Positions 18,485-28,242 of a stretch of 64,000 bases of DNA are shown piece after piece. The notes under the pieces were generated by a model, which saw nothing but the letters and a program-made list of their open reading frames with translations, made no database searches and was not told the DNA's origin. This DNA comes from Acidovorax sp. NCPPB 4044 (GTDB lineage: Bacteria; Pseudomonadota; Gammaproteobacteria; Burkholderiales; Burkholderiaceae_C). Numbering within the stretch: the stretch's first letter is position 1; each line of letters begins with the position of its first letter. A program made the translations under genes and the position numbers. The stretch covers positions 1,952,001 through 2,016,000 of the forward strand of contig NZ_JAMCOS010000001.1 of assembly GCF_028069655.1 (NCBI RefSeq), in the 5' to 3' direction.

Positions 18485-20143
18485 TCAGGCCGGCCTGGGT
18501 CCCGGCGAGTGCGGCTTGCCGGTGGTGATCAACGGTCCGACACCGTCGCCTCCCTGGCGCCTGACGGCGCTGCACGCCTGCCGCGCTGCCTCCAGGGCCT
18601 CTTCGACCGTCACCACATCGGCCGTCAGGTAGGCCATGCCGATGCTTGCCGTCGTGCGCAGCCGGTCGGTGTGCCAGGGGATTTCCATGTTCCGCAAGGC
18701 CGTGCCCAGCCGCTCGGCGGCTTCCTGCACTGCGGTGCGTGATCCGGGCAGCAGCACCGCGAACTCCGCACCGCCCAGCCGAGCGGGCAGGGCCTGCGTG
18801 TTTGGTTCTGCCTGTAGCACGCGGGCTGCGCTGGCAAGCAATTCGTCGCCGGCCAAGTGGCCGTGGGCTTCATTGACCGCCTTCAGTGCATCCAGGTGCA
18901 GATGCAGCAGACCGCCGGCCGCGTTGGCCGCACGGTGCTGCTCCAGGACGGCCGCCATCTCTGCAATGAACGCCTGGCGGTGGAGCAGGCCTGTGAGCGC
19001 ATCGTGCGTGGCATGCCAGTCGAGTTGCTGCGAGGCCTGCTCCTCGCGCCGGCTGTCGTGCAAGGTCAGCACTGCGCCGGTGGAGACGCCGTCACGCAGC
19101 AGCGGGCCACCGCCAAGTCGCACGGGCAGCGGTGGCCCGGCCGGCGGGTAGAGGTGGTGGATGCGGTCCGCACCCGGGAAGGGGGCCCCATGCAGCAACC
19201 GGGCAAGCCATTGCCGCGTGACCGGCTCCGCGTCGGGCACGCCAGCCTCGGGAGCGAAGGCCAGCAATGCTTCCACCGCCTGCCCCTGCAGGGCGGGCGC
19301 CGTGCGGCCGAGCAACCGCTCCGCCGCGGGATTGGCGGCTTCGATCCGCCCCTGTGCGTCCACCCTCAGCAGCGGATCGGCCACGGCAGCCAACGTCGCA
19401 TCGCCCCGGGCGCGCTCCTCGGCGAGTGCATCCGCGGAGCGGCGCCGGTGCAGCCTGACACGCCTGCGTTGCCAAAGGGCCAGGGCCACCAGCACGAGTG
19501 CCGTTGTCCCGTTCAACCACAGCAGCCAGGCCACGATGCGCCGCGAACTGCGTCCCATCGCTTCGCTGAAATCCGAGGCGGCCGGGCTGGCGCCTGCGTC
19601 GATGTCCTGCAGTGCGCGCTGCCAGCGTTGCACCGACGGCGCATCGGGCTCGTTGCCGTTCTCGTGCCGGTCGCGGACTTCTTCGGCCAGCACTGCCAGA
19701 TCGTGCAGGTACCGGTCGCCCACTCTCCAGTGGTTCAGGGGCTCTTCCAGCAGGGCGTGGTGCTGGAAGTTGCGCAGCATCCAGACGAGCGCTCCCGCAT
19801 CTTCCGGGTGGTTGCCGCCGCGCACCACGGCATCGAACACCTTGTCCATGTCCGGATCGGGCGTCTCCAGCAGTTCGCGCGCCTCCTGGTCGGCCTGCGG
19901 AATCTGCAGGGCTTCGCGAAAACGGTCGTAACTTTGGCGGTCTCCGGTGACGATGTAGTGGTCCAGGCGGTGGATTGCATCCTTCTGGGCCTTCGACCAC
20001 TGGCTTTCACCGGCGACGAACGCGCGCACCGCCGACAGCACATAGATGCTGCCGGACGCCAGCAGCACCTGCAGCATCACGATCGCCACGAACGGCCAGA
20101 TGCGGTTCCGCAGGGGGGATGCTGAGGCGGCGTCCATGGTCAT
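18485..20143 (-). CDS. Membrane GGDEF-domain protein with degenerate active site
   Basis: A 552-residue inner-membrane signalling protein. Transmembrane segments are near residues 14-36 and 205-223, enclosing a helical periplasmic sensor (HHALLEEPLNHWRVGDRYLHDLAVL region) similar in layout to four-helix sensors. A PAS-like domain follows (RVDAQGRIEAANPAAERLLGR), then a GGDEF domain from about residue 385 (DALTGLLHRQAFIAEM). The signature reads GGAEF instead of GGDEF, and the canonical FKxxND reads LKAVNE, so two metal/base-handling acidic positions are altered and cyclase activity is doubtful. No EAL domain is present. It may bind GTP or act as a regulator. It is convergent with ygiQ. Confidence 0.88.
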   Translation of the reverse strand: MTMDAASASPLRNRIWPFVAIVMLQVLLASGSIYVLSAVRAFVAGESQWSKAQKDAIHRLDHYIVTGDRQSYDRFREALQIPQADQEARELLETPDPDMDKVFDAVVRGGNHPEDAGALVWMLRNFQHHALLEEPLNHWRVGDRYLHDLAVLAEEVRDRHENGNEPDAPSVQRWQRALQDIDAGASPAASDFSEAMGRSSRRIVAWLLWLNGTTALVLVALALWQRRRVRLHRRRSADALAEERARGDATLAAVADPLLRVDAQGRIEAANPAAERLLGRTAPALQGQAVEALLAFAPEAGVPDAEPVTRQWLARLLHGAPFPGADRIHHLYPPAGPPLPVRLGGGPLLRDGVSTGAVLTLHDSRREEQASQQLDWHATHDALTGLLHRQAFIAEMAAVLEQHRAANAAGGLLHLHLDALKAVNEAHGHLAGDELLASAARVLQAEPNTQALPARLGGAEFAVLLPGSRTAVQEAAERLGTALRNMEIPWHTDRLRTTASIGMAYLTADVVTVEEALEAARQACSAVRRQGGDGVGPLITTGKPHSPGPRPA

Positions 20144-20248
20144 GGGTGCAGGGCTTGTTAAGGGCTGCAGCGGGCCGCCAGGCTTCGCGGCGGCGCCTGC
20201 CGCCTCACAAGAAGACTGCCCGCGGGACCAGTCCGGGGCATGTGAGGA

Positions 20249-20662
20249 TCACGCAGCAGGCTGGGGAATCAGGTCTTCGATGATAAGACGCCGATAGAAA
20301 AAGGCAGCCCCCGCTCCCAGCGGTTCCAGGGCCGCCTGCAGCGATTCGGGACCATCGTCATCGCGCGGGCGGATCAACAGGGCATGGTGGCCCTGTGCCG
20401 CCAGGTCGGCGATGCGCCGCACGATCACGCCCTCGGCGCCCACGCTCGGCAAGGGCGCGTCCGCATTGCCCAGCGTGCGCACCACATGCTGGTGGATCGC
20501 GTCCGGCGCGGCATGGGCAATGTCGATGAAGCCCTGGTCCGCCAGTGCCTGTGCCGCATCGCGGCTCGGCTCCTCGCCGGGGAACAGGGCGAATACGTAG
20601 CCGGTGGGATAGAACGTGCCGGTGGCAGACGTCATGTCGGGGTCGAGTGCGAAGGGCTTCAT
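20249..20662 (-). CDS. Uncharacterised protein
   Basis: A 137-residue protein with no signal peptide or membrane segment. It begins MKPFALDPDMTSATGTFYPTGYVFALF and contains an alternating alpha/beta-looking pattern (DAAQALADQGFIDIAHAAPDAI, then GVIVRRIADLAAQGHHALLIRP). The ending is FFYRRLIIEDLIPQPAA. AAAGGC lies at normal distance before the ATG at 20662; an upstream extension to 20833 has no such site. Function not recognised. It lies 105 bases upstream of the GGDEF gene's start on the same strand, so co-transcription is possible. Confidence 0.65.
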   Translation of the reverse strand: MKPFALDPDMTSATGTFYPTGYVFALFPGEEPSRDAAQALADQGFIDIAHAAPDAIHQHVVRTLGNADAPLPSVGAEGVIVRRIADLAAQGHHALLIRPRDDDGPESLQAALEPLGAGAAFFYRRLIIEDLIPQPAA

Positions 20663-20885
20663 GGGCGTGCCTTTGGTGAAGTCAGTGCGCAACGGCCGGG
20701 GCTGCGCTTCCTGGTCCATTGGGCTATGGCGCCATGGGCGGAAGGGTAGGGCAATCCAGCACGGCACTGTCGGACGGCAACGATCGGCGGATCGATCGGC
20801 TGCCGCCATCGAGCATTCGATGCAAACGCCCATCGGCCTCAGGTGGCAGGCGTGGCGGGTGGATGGGATGAGGCCCTATCCAGAC

Positions 20886-21776
20886 TCAGTCGAGGGGATG
20901 CAAGGGCAGGTCTTTCTCGTCGGCCAGGCACTGCAGCTCGGCCCGCGTGCGTGTGCCTAGGTATGCGGCGATGGCGTCATGCGTTGCGGGTGCCCTGGGG
21001 TCCGGGGAGCCATGGCACCCGGCTGCGGCGTACAGCCGCGCGAGAAAATGCGGCTCCAGGGCTGCCACTGCAACCCGGCCATCCGCGCACCGATAGACAC
21101 GGTAGCCCGCGTGCGCTCCTCCGACGTCCCCGGCCGGCAACGCGATACCCCAGCCCCGCGGCGCAGCCAGCCAGTGCGCCGCGTCCGCCAGCGCAACGTC
21201 CTCCAGCACGCCCCGGCCGGTGGCGTGCCGCGCCAGCAGGGAGCGCAGCACGGCTTCGCTGGCCAGAAGGGCGCCGGCCATGTCCGCGTACAGCGTGGAT
21301 GGCAGATCGGTTCCTGGCGGGATCAACCCGGCTGCTGCCTGGTAGGTGAGGTCATGGCCAGGTTCTTCGGCCCTGCCGCCCCGCATCCCCACGACCCGCA
21401 CCAGCGACAGTGCAGGGTACGCTGCGTGGAGCGCATCCCAGTCCATGCCCAGCCTGCGGAGCGCGGAGGGGCGGAACGACGTGATGAGCACGTCCGTGGC
21501 GGCCAACTCCTGATGGAGCAAATGCTGTCCCGCATCCGTCTTGAGGTCTGCATGGAGGATCCGGATGCCTGCGTGCAAATCGGAGTAGGCCTCAGGGCAA
21601 TAACGGGCCATCGGATCGGCGCTCTGCCCCTCCGAAGGGGCAGGTGGCTCCAGCTTGGTGCAAAAAGCCCCCCATGCCTGGCATCGCGCCAGGGCGGCAG
21701 GGCCAGGGAGATTGAGGGCAATGCTGAGGATGCGTGCGCCCTGCAGCGCGTTCGGTTGGCCTGTGGGAATGAGCAT
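20886..21776 (-). CDS. CoA-transferase family III (AMACR/CaiB-like)
   Basis: A 296-residue protein of the CaiB/BaiF class, closest in look to alpha-methylacyl-CoA racemase: DVLITSFRPSALRRLGMDW, SLVRVVGMRGG, and the catalytic-type Asp142 in PGHDLTYQAAAGLI. Members transfer CoA between acids or racemise 2-methyl-branched acyl-CoAs. It is shorter than the usual 360-400 residues, and the C-terminal region after DVALADAAHWLAA is compressed, so it may be a short subfamily or partly eroded. It is downstream of the aminotransferase gene on the same strand, but a terminator lies between them. Confidence 0.78.
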   Translation of the reverse strand: MLIPTGQPNALQGARILSIALNLPGPAALARCQAWGAFCTKLEPPAPSEGQSADPMARYCPEAYSDLHAGIRILHADLKTDAGQHLLHQELAATDVLITSFRPSALRRLGMDWDALHAAYPALSLVRVVGMRGGRAEEPGHDLTYQAAAGLIPPGTDLPSTLYADMAGALLASEAVLRSLLARHATGRGVLEDVALADAAHWLAAPRGWGIALPAGDVGGAHAGYRVYRCADGRVAVAALEPHFLARLYAAAGCHGSPDPRAPATHDAIAAYLGTRTRAELQCLADEKDLPLHPLD

Positions 21777-21847
21777 GGGCCCAGTATGTGCCGACCGTGT
21801 ATGGGCAGGAAGGGTGGCTGGGCGCAATAGGCAATCCATGAAAAGAA

Positions 21848-21869
21848 AAAACCGCCCGAAGGCGGTTTT
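21848..21869 (-). terminator. Rho-independent terminator of the aminotransferase gene
   Basis: Arms AAAACCGCC (21848-21856) and GGCGGTTTT (21861-21869) with a CGAA loop; on the minus strand the stem is followed by a T-rich run. It ends transcription 21 bases beyond the aminotransferase stop. Confidence 0.85.
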
Positions 21870-21889
21870 GTCGGGATGGCGAAGCAGGC

Positions 21890-23086
21890 TCAGAGCACCT
21901 TGGCGATCGACTGGCAGACATACTCGATGTTCTTGCTGTTGAGCGCGGCCACGCACATGCGTCCCGTGTCGGTTCCGTACACGCCGAACTCGGTGCGCAG
22001 GCGGACCATCTGGTCCTTGGTGAGACCCGAGTAGCTGAACATGCCGATCTGGCTCGTGATGAACCCCATGTCCCGCTGCACCCCTGCAGCCTGGAGCCCA
22101 TCGACCAGCTTTTGCCGCATGGCCTTGATGCGCACCCGCATCTCGCCCAGTTCCTTTTCCCAGAGCGCGCGCAGCTCGGGATTGCCCAGCACAGCCGCCA
22201 CTACTGCGCCGCCATGCGTGGGCGGATTGGAGTAGTTGGTGCGGATGACGATCTTGAGCTGGCTCAGCACGCGGCTGGCTTCTTCCTTGTCGGTGCACAG
22301 CACCGAAAGAGCGCCCACGCGTTCGCCATAGAGGCTGAAGCTCTTTGAAAACGACGTGGAGACGAAGAAGCTGAGGCCGGCCGCCACGAACTTGCCGATG
22401 ACCGCGCCGTCTTCCGCGATGCCGTGACCGAAGCCTTGGTAGGCCATGTCGAGGAAAGCCGTGAGGCCCTTGGCCTTCACCGCCTTGACCACTTCGTCCC
22501 ACTGTTCAGAGGTGATGTCGTAGCCCGTGGGGTTGTGGCAGCAGGCGTGCAGCACGACGACCGTGCCGGGCGCCGCAGCGTTCAGGCTGGCCAGCATGCC
22601 GTCGAAATCCACGCCGCGCTTGGCCGCGTCGTAGTAGGTGTAGGACTCGACCGTAAAACCCGCATTCGTGAACAGCGCGCGGTGGTTTTCCCAGCTGGGA
22701 TCGGAAATCAGCACCTTGGCATCGGGGCTCACCTTCTTGATGAAATCGGCCCCGATCTTCAGGCCGCCCGTACCGCCCAGTGCCTGGACCGTGGCCACGC
22801 GGCCGGAAGTGACCGGCTCGCTGTTTTCGCCGAAGACCAGCGACTTCACGGCATTGTCATAGGCTGCAATCCCGTCGATGGGCAGATAGCCGCGTGCCGA
22901 GGGCTTGTCCATCATGGCTTTTTCGGCGGCCTGCACACACTGCAGCAGGGGCAGCTTGCCGTTGTCGTCGAAATACACGCCCACGCCCAGGTTGACCTTG
23001 CTGGGATTGGTGTCAGCAGCGTACTGCTCGTTCAGACCCAGGATGGGGTCGCGCGGTGCCATTTCGACGGCGGTAAAGAGAGACAT
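21890..23086 (-). CDS. tyrB: Aromatic amino acid/aspartate aminotransferase
   Basis: A 398-residue class I PLP aminotransferase of the AspC/TyrB family, transferring amino groups between aspartate or aromatic amino acids and 2-oxoglutarate. The PLP lysine is Lys248 in [14 protein letters not shown] with Arg256 for phosphate; other hallmarks are [21 protein letters not shown] and [12 protein letters not shown]. Length equals E. coli TyrB/AspC (about 397). AspC and TyrB cannot be separated by eye, so the symbol is tentative. ATG 23086 follows a purine-rich GGAAACTCC site. It is divergent from uvrB with a 103-base shared control region. Confidence 0.92.
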   Translation of the reverse strand: MSLFTAVEMAPRDPILGLNEQYAADTNPSKVNLGVGVYFDDNGKLPLLQCVQAAEKAMMDKPSARGYLPIDGIAAYDNAVKSLVFGENSEPVTSGRVATVQALGGTGGLKIGADFIKKVSPDAKVLISDPSWENHRALFTNAGFTVESYTYYDAAKRGVDFDGMLASLNAAAPGTVVVLHACCHNPTGYDITSEQWDEVVKAVKAKGLTAFLDMAYQGFGHGIAEDGAVIGKFVAAGLSFFVSTSFSKSFSLYGERVGALSVLCTDKEEASRVLSQLKIVIRTNYSNPPTHGGAVVAAVLGNPELRALWEKELGEMRVRIKAMRQKLVDGLQAAGVQRDMGFITSQIGMFSYSGLTKDQMVRLRTEFGVYGTDTGRMCVAALNSKNIEYVCQSIAKVL

Positions 23087-23189
23087 GGAGTTTCCTTGGG
23101 GTATCGACGAAGGATGTCGGAACGTGGACCGGGCCTGTTGTACTCTGCCAGGTCGCCCTGATTTTAAGGGCTCCACTTTTCGTGAACCC

Positions 23190-25289
23190 ATGCCAAAACT
23201 CATCGAAACCATGCCGGTGGCGCAAGAGGGCTCCTTCGTTCGTTTCCCGGACTCCCCGTTCGAATTGTTCCAGCCCTACCCGCCAGCGGGCGATCAGCCT
23301 GCAGCCATCGAGCAACTGGTGGAAGGCGTGCGCGATGGTGAGGTGTTCCAGACGCTGCTCGGCGTGACTGGGTCTGGGAAGACGTTCACGATGGCCAATG
23401 TGATCGCGCGCATGGGACGGCCTGCCATCGTCTTCGCCCCCAACAAGACCCTCGCCGCACAGCTCTACAGCGAGTTCAGGGAGTTCTTCCCGAACAATGC
23501 GGTCGAGTACTTCGTGAGCTACTACGACTACTACCAGCCTGAAGCCTACGTTCCACAGCGGGACCTTTTCATCGAAAAGGACTCGGCCATCAACGAACAC
23601 ATCGAGCAGATGCGGTTGTCTGCGACCAAAAGCGTGCTGGAGCGGCGTGATGTGGTGATCGTCGCCACGGTGAGCGCGATCTACGGCATCGGCGCGCCGG
23701 AGGATTACACGCAGATGCGGTTCATCATGCGGGTGGGGGACGAGCTCAGCCAGCGTGATGTGATCGCGCGGCTCATCCGTATGCAATACACACGCAATGA
23801 GCAGGACTTTTCGCGTGGAACGTTCCGAGTGCGCGGAGACACCATCGACGTGTTTCCTTCCGAGCACAGCGAACTGGCCATCCGCATTGAACTGTTCGAC
23901 GATGAAATCGAAACCCTGTCGCTCTTCGATCCGCTGACGGGCCGTGTGCGCCAGAAGATCCCGCGTTTCACCATCTATCCCAGCAGCCACTATGTCACCC
24001 CGCGTGACAAGGTGCTGACAGCCGTGGAGACCATCAAACTGGAACTGAGTGAACGATTGGCCCAGTTCGTAGCAGACGGCAAGCTGGTGGAAGCGCAGCG
24101 TCTGGAACAGCGGACGCGGTTCGATCTGGAAATGCTGAGCGAGGTCGGGCACTGCAAAGGGATCGAGAACTACACCCGCCATCTCTCAGGCGCTGCTCCC
24201 GGCGATCCACCTGCCACGCTCACGGACTATTTGCCGCCGGACGCGCTGATGTTCCTTGATGAAAGCCATCAGATGATCGGCCAACTGGCAGCCATGTACA
24301 ACGGAGACCGGGCCCGCAAGACGACGTTGGTCGAATACGGGTTCCGGCTACCCTCTGCGCTCGACAACCGGCCTTTGAAGTTTGAGGAGTTTGAGCGCCG
24401 CATGCGCCAAGTGGTTTTTGTATCTGCCACGCCTGCAGACTATGAAAAAACGCACTCTGGGCAGGTCGTGGACCAGGTGGTGCGGCCCACCGGGCTCGTG
24501 GACCCCATCGTTGAAGTGCGTCCTGCGACCCACCAGGTGGACGACGTGTTGCAGGAGATCAGGCTTCGGGTGGAGGGACGTGAAAGGGTGCTGATCACCA
24601 CCCTGACCAAGCGCATGGCCGAGCAGTTGACCGATTACCTCACTGACAATGGAGTCAAGGTGCGGTATCTGCATTCCGATATCGACACTGTCGAACGTGT
24701 CGAGATCATTCGAGACCTGCGTCTTGGAGCGTTCGACGTGCTGGTGGGCATCAACCTGTTGCGAGAGGGGCTGGATATTCCAGAAGTGTCTTTGGTGGCG
24801 ATTCTGGATGCCGACAAGGAAGGTTTCCTCCGTGCTGAGCGCAGTCTCATCCAGACAATCGGCCGTGCCGCCCGGAATCTGAATGGCCGCGCAATCCTGT
24901 ATGCAGACCGAGTGACCCAGTCGATGAAAAAAGCCATCGATGAAACGGAACGTCGGCGCGCCAAGCAGATCGCACACAACGAAGCGCAGGGCATCGTTCC
25001 TCGCAGCATCGTCAAACAGGTTCGCGATCTCATTGACGGCGTGTACAGCGAAAAGACTGGGAAAGAAGCGGACCGGCTTGAGCAGGAAGCCATGCGCAGA
25101 GCGCAGGTGGAAGACATGTCGGATAAAGACATTGCTCGAGAAATCAAGCGGCTAGAAAAGCAGATGCTGGAACATGCGCGCAATTTGGAATTCGAGCAGG
25201 CGGCCAGGACGCGGGATCAGTTGAGCCGCTTGAAAGCCCAGGCGTTCGGTGCGACGGGAGCCGATGGCATCGTCGCTGGAGGAGGGTAG
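23190..25289 (+). CDS. uvrB: Excinuclease ABC subunit B
   Basis: A 699-residue UvrB, the DNA-damage verifying helicase-like subunit of nucleotide excision repair, which receives DNA from UvrA and recruits UvrC. Walker A is GVTGSGKT (residues 58-65), the damage-probing beta-hairpin is around [16 protein letters not shown], motif II region is [10 protein letters not shown], and helicase motifs V/VI are [14 protein letters not shown] and [11 protein letters not shown]-terminal UVR domain ([24 protein letters not shown]) contacts UvrC. The ATG at 23190 leads into the expected [17 protein letters not shown] block. No canonical CTGT-N8-ACAG LexA site was seen upstream. Confidence 0.97.
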   Translation: MPKLIETMPVAQEGSFVRFPDSPFELFQPYPPAGDQPAAIEQLVEGVRDGEVFQTLLGVTGSGKTFTMANVIARMGRPAIVFAPNKTLAAQLYSEFREFFPNNAVEYFVSYYDYYQPEAYVPQRDLFIEKDSAINEHIEQMRLSATKSVLERRDVVIVATVSAIYGIGAPEDYTQMRFIMRVGDELSQRDVIARLIRMQYTRNEQDFSRGTFRVRGDTIDVFPSEHSELAIRIELFDDEIETLSLFDPLTGRVRQKIPRFTIYPSSHYVTPRDKVLTAVETIKLELSERLAQFVADGKLVEAQRLEQRTRFDLEMLSEVGHCKGIENYTRHLSGAAPGDPPATLTDYLPPDALMFLDESHQMIGQLAAMYNGDRARKTTLVEYGFRLPSALDNRPLKFEEFERRMRQVVFVSATPADYEKTHSGQVVDQVVRPTGLVDPIVEVRPATHQVDDVLQEIRLRVEGRERVLITTLTKRMAEQLTDYLTDNGVKVRYLHSDIDTVERVEIIRDLRLGAFDVLVGINLLREGLDIPEVSLVAILDADKEGFLRAERSLIQTIGRAARNLNGRAILYADRVTQSMKKAIDETERRRAKQIAHNEAQGIVPRSIVKQVRDLIDGVYSEKTGKEADRLEQEAMRRAQVEDMSDKDIAREIKRLEKQMLEHARNLEFEQAARTRDQLSRLKAQAFGATGADGIVAGGG

Positions 25290-25332
25290 AGATGAACGGC
25301 AAGGAGAATTTGTGACCGTTTGGTTTTGTTAC

Positions 25333-25364
25333 TTGACAAAATCAATAGGGATTTGTGCTATACT
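25333..25364 (+). promoter_or_regulatory. Promoter of the isc operon
   Basis: TTGACA at 25333-25338 and an extended -10, TG-C-TATACT (25356-25364), in an AT-rich patch between uvrB and iscR. The 20-base spacing is long, which would fit a promoter depending on the extended -10 and open to IscR control. It predicts a leader of about 165 bases. Confidence 0.6.
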
Positions 25365-25386
25365 CCGTTCAAACATTCAAGAAAAC

Positions 25387-25442
25387 AGCCCACGAAGAAG
25401 GGCTCCCGCCATGCGTGCGCTTGCCACGGTAGCCTGCGGGAG
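25387..25442 (+). promoter_or_regulatory. Structured 5' leader of iscR
   Basis: Two overlapping stems can form in the leader: AGCCC (25387-25391) with GGGCT (25400-25404), and CTCCCGC (25403-25409) with GCGGGAG (25436-25442). They share bases 25403-25404 and are therefore mutually exclusive. No T-run follows, so it is not a simple terminator. A regulatory role is only a possibility. Confidence 0.35.
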
Positions 25443-25537
25443 TGAGGGCGGAGACGAAGCCACGGACCGTCTGGTCTGCCGGTCAGTGATCGGTTCGCGG
25501 CATTTCTATAACGGACAAGCCAACAAAGGAGCTTGCG

Positions 25538-26074
25538 ATGCGTCTCACAACCAAAGGCCGGTTTGCGGTCACCGCCATGATTGATCTGGCACTGCGCCAG
25601 AACAACGGCCCCGTTACGTTGGCGGCCATTAGCCAGCGGCAACAGATTTCGCTGTCTTATTTGGAGCAGCTCTTTGGCAAGCTGCGGCGCCATGAACTCG
25701 TTGAGTCCACGCGTGGACCGGGTGGCGGATATACGCTGGCCCGCAAGGCTGCAGATATCACTGTTGCCGACATCATTGTGTCTGTGGATGAACCTATCGA
25801 CGCTACCCAGTGTGGGGGCAAAGAGAATTGCCTGGGTGATGCCGGTCGCTGCATGACGCATGAGTTGTGGGCTTCGCTGAACCAGCGAATGGTGGAGTTT
25901 TTGGACTCTGTAACGCTTCAAAAGCTGGTGGATGACCAGATTGCCAAGGGTGTTCAGATTGAAGACAAACCGGTGGTGCGCCGGGCTATTTCCACGACTC
26001 CCGTGGTAAAGCCCATTCGCGTCAATGCACCTAATTCGGTGTTTGCGTTGGGCAACGCTTTCGCTAAGTCTTGA
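25538..26074 (+). CDS. iscR: Fe-S cluster-sensing repressor IscR
   Basis: A 178-residue Rrf2-family regulator. The winged helix-turn-helix covers about residues 1-65 (MRLTTKGRFAVTAMIDLAL, then RQQISLSYLEQLFGKLRRHELVESTRGPGGGY). Cluster ligands are Cys92, Cys98, Cys105 and His108; the loop between the second and third cysteine is one residue longer than in E. coli. Holo-IscR represses the isc operon when clusters are plentiful. The C-terminal 35 residues (after VQIEDKPVVRR) are an extension with low similarity. AAGGAGC at 25526-25532 is the ribosome site. It heads iscSUA-hscBA-fdx. Confidence 0.95.
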   Translation: MRLTTKGRFAVTAMIDLALRQNNGPVTLAAISQRQQISLSYLEQLFGKLRRHELVESTRGPGGGYTLARKAADITVADIIVSVDEPIDATQCGGKENCLGDAGRCMTHELWASLNQRMVEFLDSVTLQKLVDDQIAKGVQIEDKPVVRRAISTTPVVKPIRVNAPNSVFALGNAFAKS

Positions 26075-26166
26075 ATTTGCAATCCCGGGTGACCGGGTAG
26101 GAGGCCGCTCTGCTCGGGCAGCTTCTGTTGACCTGCAGCCGCCAGCCAGATCTTATTGAGCCAGCC

Positions 26167-27387
26167 ATGGATATGACACCGCATTTTCCCATTTACTTGG
26201 ATTATGGAGCCACTACGCCGGTTGATCCGCGCGTAGTGGATGCCATGATTCCATGGTTGCGCGAGCATTTTGGTAACCCTGCTTCTCGTAGCCATGCGTG
26301 GGGTTGGGAAGCCGAAGAGGCTGTGGAGAAGGCCCGCTCAGAAGTAGCCCAACTGATCAACGCAGATCCAAGAGAAATCGTTTGGACGAGTGGTGCAACA
26401 GAATCCAACAATCTTGCAATCAAGGGCGCAGGCAATTTCTATAAAGGAAAAGGCAAGCATTTGATTACTGTCAAAACGGAACATAAGGCCGTTTTGGACA
26501 CCATGCGAGAAATGGAGCGCCAAGGGTTCGATGTCACTTATCTGGATGTGCAGGAGGATGGCTTGCTTGACTTTGAGGTTCTCAAAGCAGCCATACGCCC
26601 TGACACTGTTTTGTTGAGCGTGATGTTCGTCAACAATGAGATTGGTGTCATTCAAGACATTTCTGCAATTGGCGCGTTGTGTCGAGAACGGGGTGTGATT
26701 TTCCACGTGGATGCAGCGCAGGCTACCGGCAAGATAGATATCGACCTGCAAACCCTGCCGGTCGATTTGATGAGCCTTGCCTCGCACAAGACTTATGGCC
26801 CGAAAGGCATAGGGGCGCTCTACGTTCGTCGAAAGCCGCGAATTCGGCTGGAGGCGCAGATGCACGGCGGTGGGCATGAGCGTGGCATGCGATCTGGCAC
26901 CTTGCCTACTCATCAAATCGTAGGTATGGGCGAGGCTTTCCGGATTGCCCGGGAAGAGATGTCTCAGGATTTGAACAAGGCCCGTTCCTTGCAGAAAAGA
27001 TTGCTCGATGGATTGCTTGATATCGAGCAGGTATTCATCAATGGCGATCTAGAGCGTCGCGTACCGCATAACCTTAATATCAGCTTCAACTATGTTGAAG
27101 GGGAATCTCTGATCATGGGTATTAAGGGGCTGGCTGTGTCTTCGGGATCTGCATGTACTTCAGCTAGTCTAGAACCTAGCTACGTTTTGCGTGCTTTGGG
27201 GCGTAGCGATGAGTTGGCTCATAGCAGTCTTCGCATGACGATCGGAAGATTCACGACAGAAGAAGAAATTGATGTTGCAGTATCATCTATTCGCCATAAC
27301 GTTGCCAAGTTGCGGGAGCTAAGTCCGCTGTGGGAAATGTATAAAGATGGAATAGATATTAGTGCTATTCAGTGGGCGGCACACTGA
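26167..27387 (+). CDS. iscS: Cysteine desulfurase IscS
   Basis: A 406-residue PLP enzyme that takes sulfur from cysteine for Fe-S clusters and tRNA thiolation. PLP lysine is Lys208 in SHKTYGPKG, and the persulfide-carrying Cys330 lies in the mobile [14 protein letters not shown] loop. EHKAVLDT supplies the catalytic His. The length matches E. coli IscS (404). The ATG at 26167 is used; a second ATG two codons on is possible. Base composition falls sharply from here: the 60 bases from 26401 contain 25 G+C, far below the flanking genes. Confidence 0.97.
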   Translation: MDMTPHFPIYLDYGATTPVDPRVVDAMIPWLREHFGNPASRSHAWGWEAEEAVEKARSEVAQLINADPREIVWTSGATESNNLAIKGAGNFYKGKGKHLITVKTEHKAVLDTMREMERQGFDVTYLDVQEDGLLDFEVLKAAIRPDTVLLSVMFVNNEIGVIQDISAIGALCRERGVIFHVDAAQATGKIDIDLQTLPVDLMSLASHKTYGPKGIGALYVRRKPRIRLEAQMHGGGHERGMRSGTLPTHQIVGMGEAFRIAREEMSQDLNKARSLQKRLLDGLLDIEQVFINGDLERRVPHNLNISFNYVEGESLIMGIKGLAVSSGSACTSASLEPSYVLRALGRSDELAHSSLRMTIGRFTTEEEIDVAVSSIRHNVAKLRELSPLWEMYKDGIDISAIQWAAH

Positions 27388-27427
27388 TTATCAGCGCGAT
27401 ATCGAAAAAGAGAAAGATAGGTAAATT

Positions 27428-27829
27428 ATGGCTTACTCTGAAAAAGTTATTGATCATTATGAGAATCCACGCAATGTGGGCTCTTTTGATAAGGGTGATG
27501 ATTCCATTGGAACCGGTATGGTGGGTGCGCCTGCTTGTGGCGATGTGATGAAGCTGCAAATTAAGGTTAATCCTGAAACTGGGGTAATCGAGGACGCGCG
27601 CTTCAAGACCTATGGATGCGGTTCTGCCATTGCCTCGTCTTCATTGGTGACTGAATGGGTCAAGGGCAAGACGCTTGATGAAGCGGCTGCGCTCAAAAAT
27701 GCTGAGATTGCGCAAGAGTTGGCATTGCCGCCAGTGAAGATTCATTGCTCCATATTGGCAGAAGATGCAATCAAGGCGGCAGTGCATGATTACAAAGCTA
27801 AGCATTCAGCTTTGGCAACTACTATTTAA
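27428..27829 (+). CDS. iscU: Fe-S cluster scaffold IscU
   Basis: A 133-residue scaffold on which IscS and iron donors build a 2Fe-2S cluster. Ligands Cys37 (GAPACGD with Asp39), Cys64 (YGCGSA) and Cys107 (KIHCS) are all present. LPPVK at 100-104 is the motif bound by the HscA chaperone encoded downstream, so the delivery step is intact. It starts 40 bases after iscS. Confidence 0.97.
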   Translation: MAYSEKVIDHYENPRNVGSFDKGDDSIGTGMVGAPACGDVMKLQIKVNPETGVIEDARFKTYGCGSAIASSSLVTEWVKGKTLDEAAALKNAEIAQELALPPVKIHCSILAEDAIKAAVHDYKAKHSALATTI

Positions 27830-27837
27830 TAGTTGGT

Positions 27838-28161
27838 ATGGCCATTACTCTCACCGAGGCCGCCGCGCGGCATGTCAATCGTTACCTTGCTCGTCGCGGT
27901 AAAGGTTTGGGAGTTCGTTTGGGGGTAAAAACCACGGGTTGCTCAGGTCTGGCGTACAAGCTGGAGTATGTGGATGCTCCCCAGCCCGAAGATATCATTT
28001 TTGAGGACCATGGGGTAAAAATTTTAATCGATCCAAAAAGTCTTGCCTATATTGATGGTACTAAGCTGGACTTTGTGCGAGAAGGACTGAACGAAGGTTT
28101 TCGATTTGAAAATCCTAACGAGCGTGATCGTTGCGGTTGTGGCGAAAGCTTTCGTATTTAA
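27838..28161 (+). CDS. iscA: Iron-sulfur assembly protein IscA
   Basis: A 107-residue A-type carrier. The three conserved cysteines are Cys35 ([10 protein letters not shown]), Cys99 and Cys101 (CGCGESF) near the C-terminus; they bind iron or a cluster for transfer to target proteins. The gene starts eight bases after iscU, so translation is closely coupled. It is the last gene before the hairpin at 28206-28235. Confidence 0.96.
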   Translation: MAITLTEAAARHVNRYLARRGKGLGVRLGVKTTGCSGLAYKLEYVDAPQPEDIIFEDHGVKILIDPKSLAYIDGTKLDFVREGLNEGFRFENPNERDRCGCGESFRI

Positions 28162-28205
28162 TCGGTATCAGAATTTCTCCCGTTCTGTTCGGTGTTCTGT
28201 TAGGT

Positions 28206-28235
28206 AAACCGCCATTGCATGCGTAATGGCGGTTT
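28206..28235 (+). terminator. Terminator/attenuator hairpin between iscA and hscB
   Basis: Arms AAACCGCCAT (28206-28215) and ATGGCGGTTT (28226-28235) pair perfectly around a 10-base loop and are followed by TCTTGTT. It has the form of an intrinsic terminator, inside the operon, ending eight bases before the hscB ATG, where the ribosome site would be expected. Confidence 0.7.
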
Positions 28236-28242
28236 TCTTGTT

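Noticed and set aside
23087..23189. A LexA (SOS) box upstream of uvrB.
   Set aside because: The closest match is CTGT-TGTACTCT-GCCA around 23135, whose second half does not fit CTGT-N8-ACAG.
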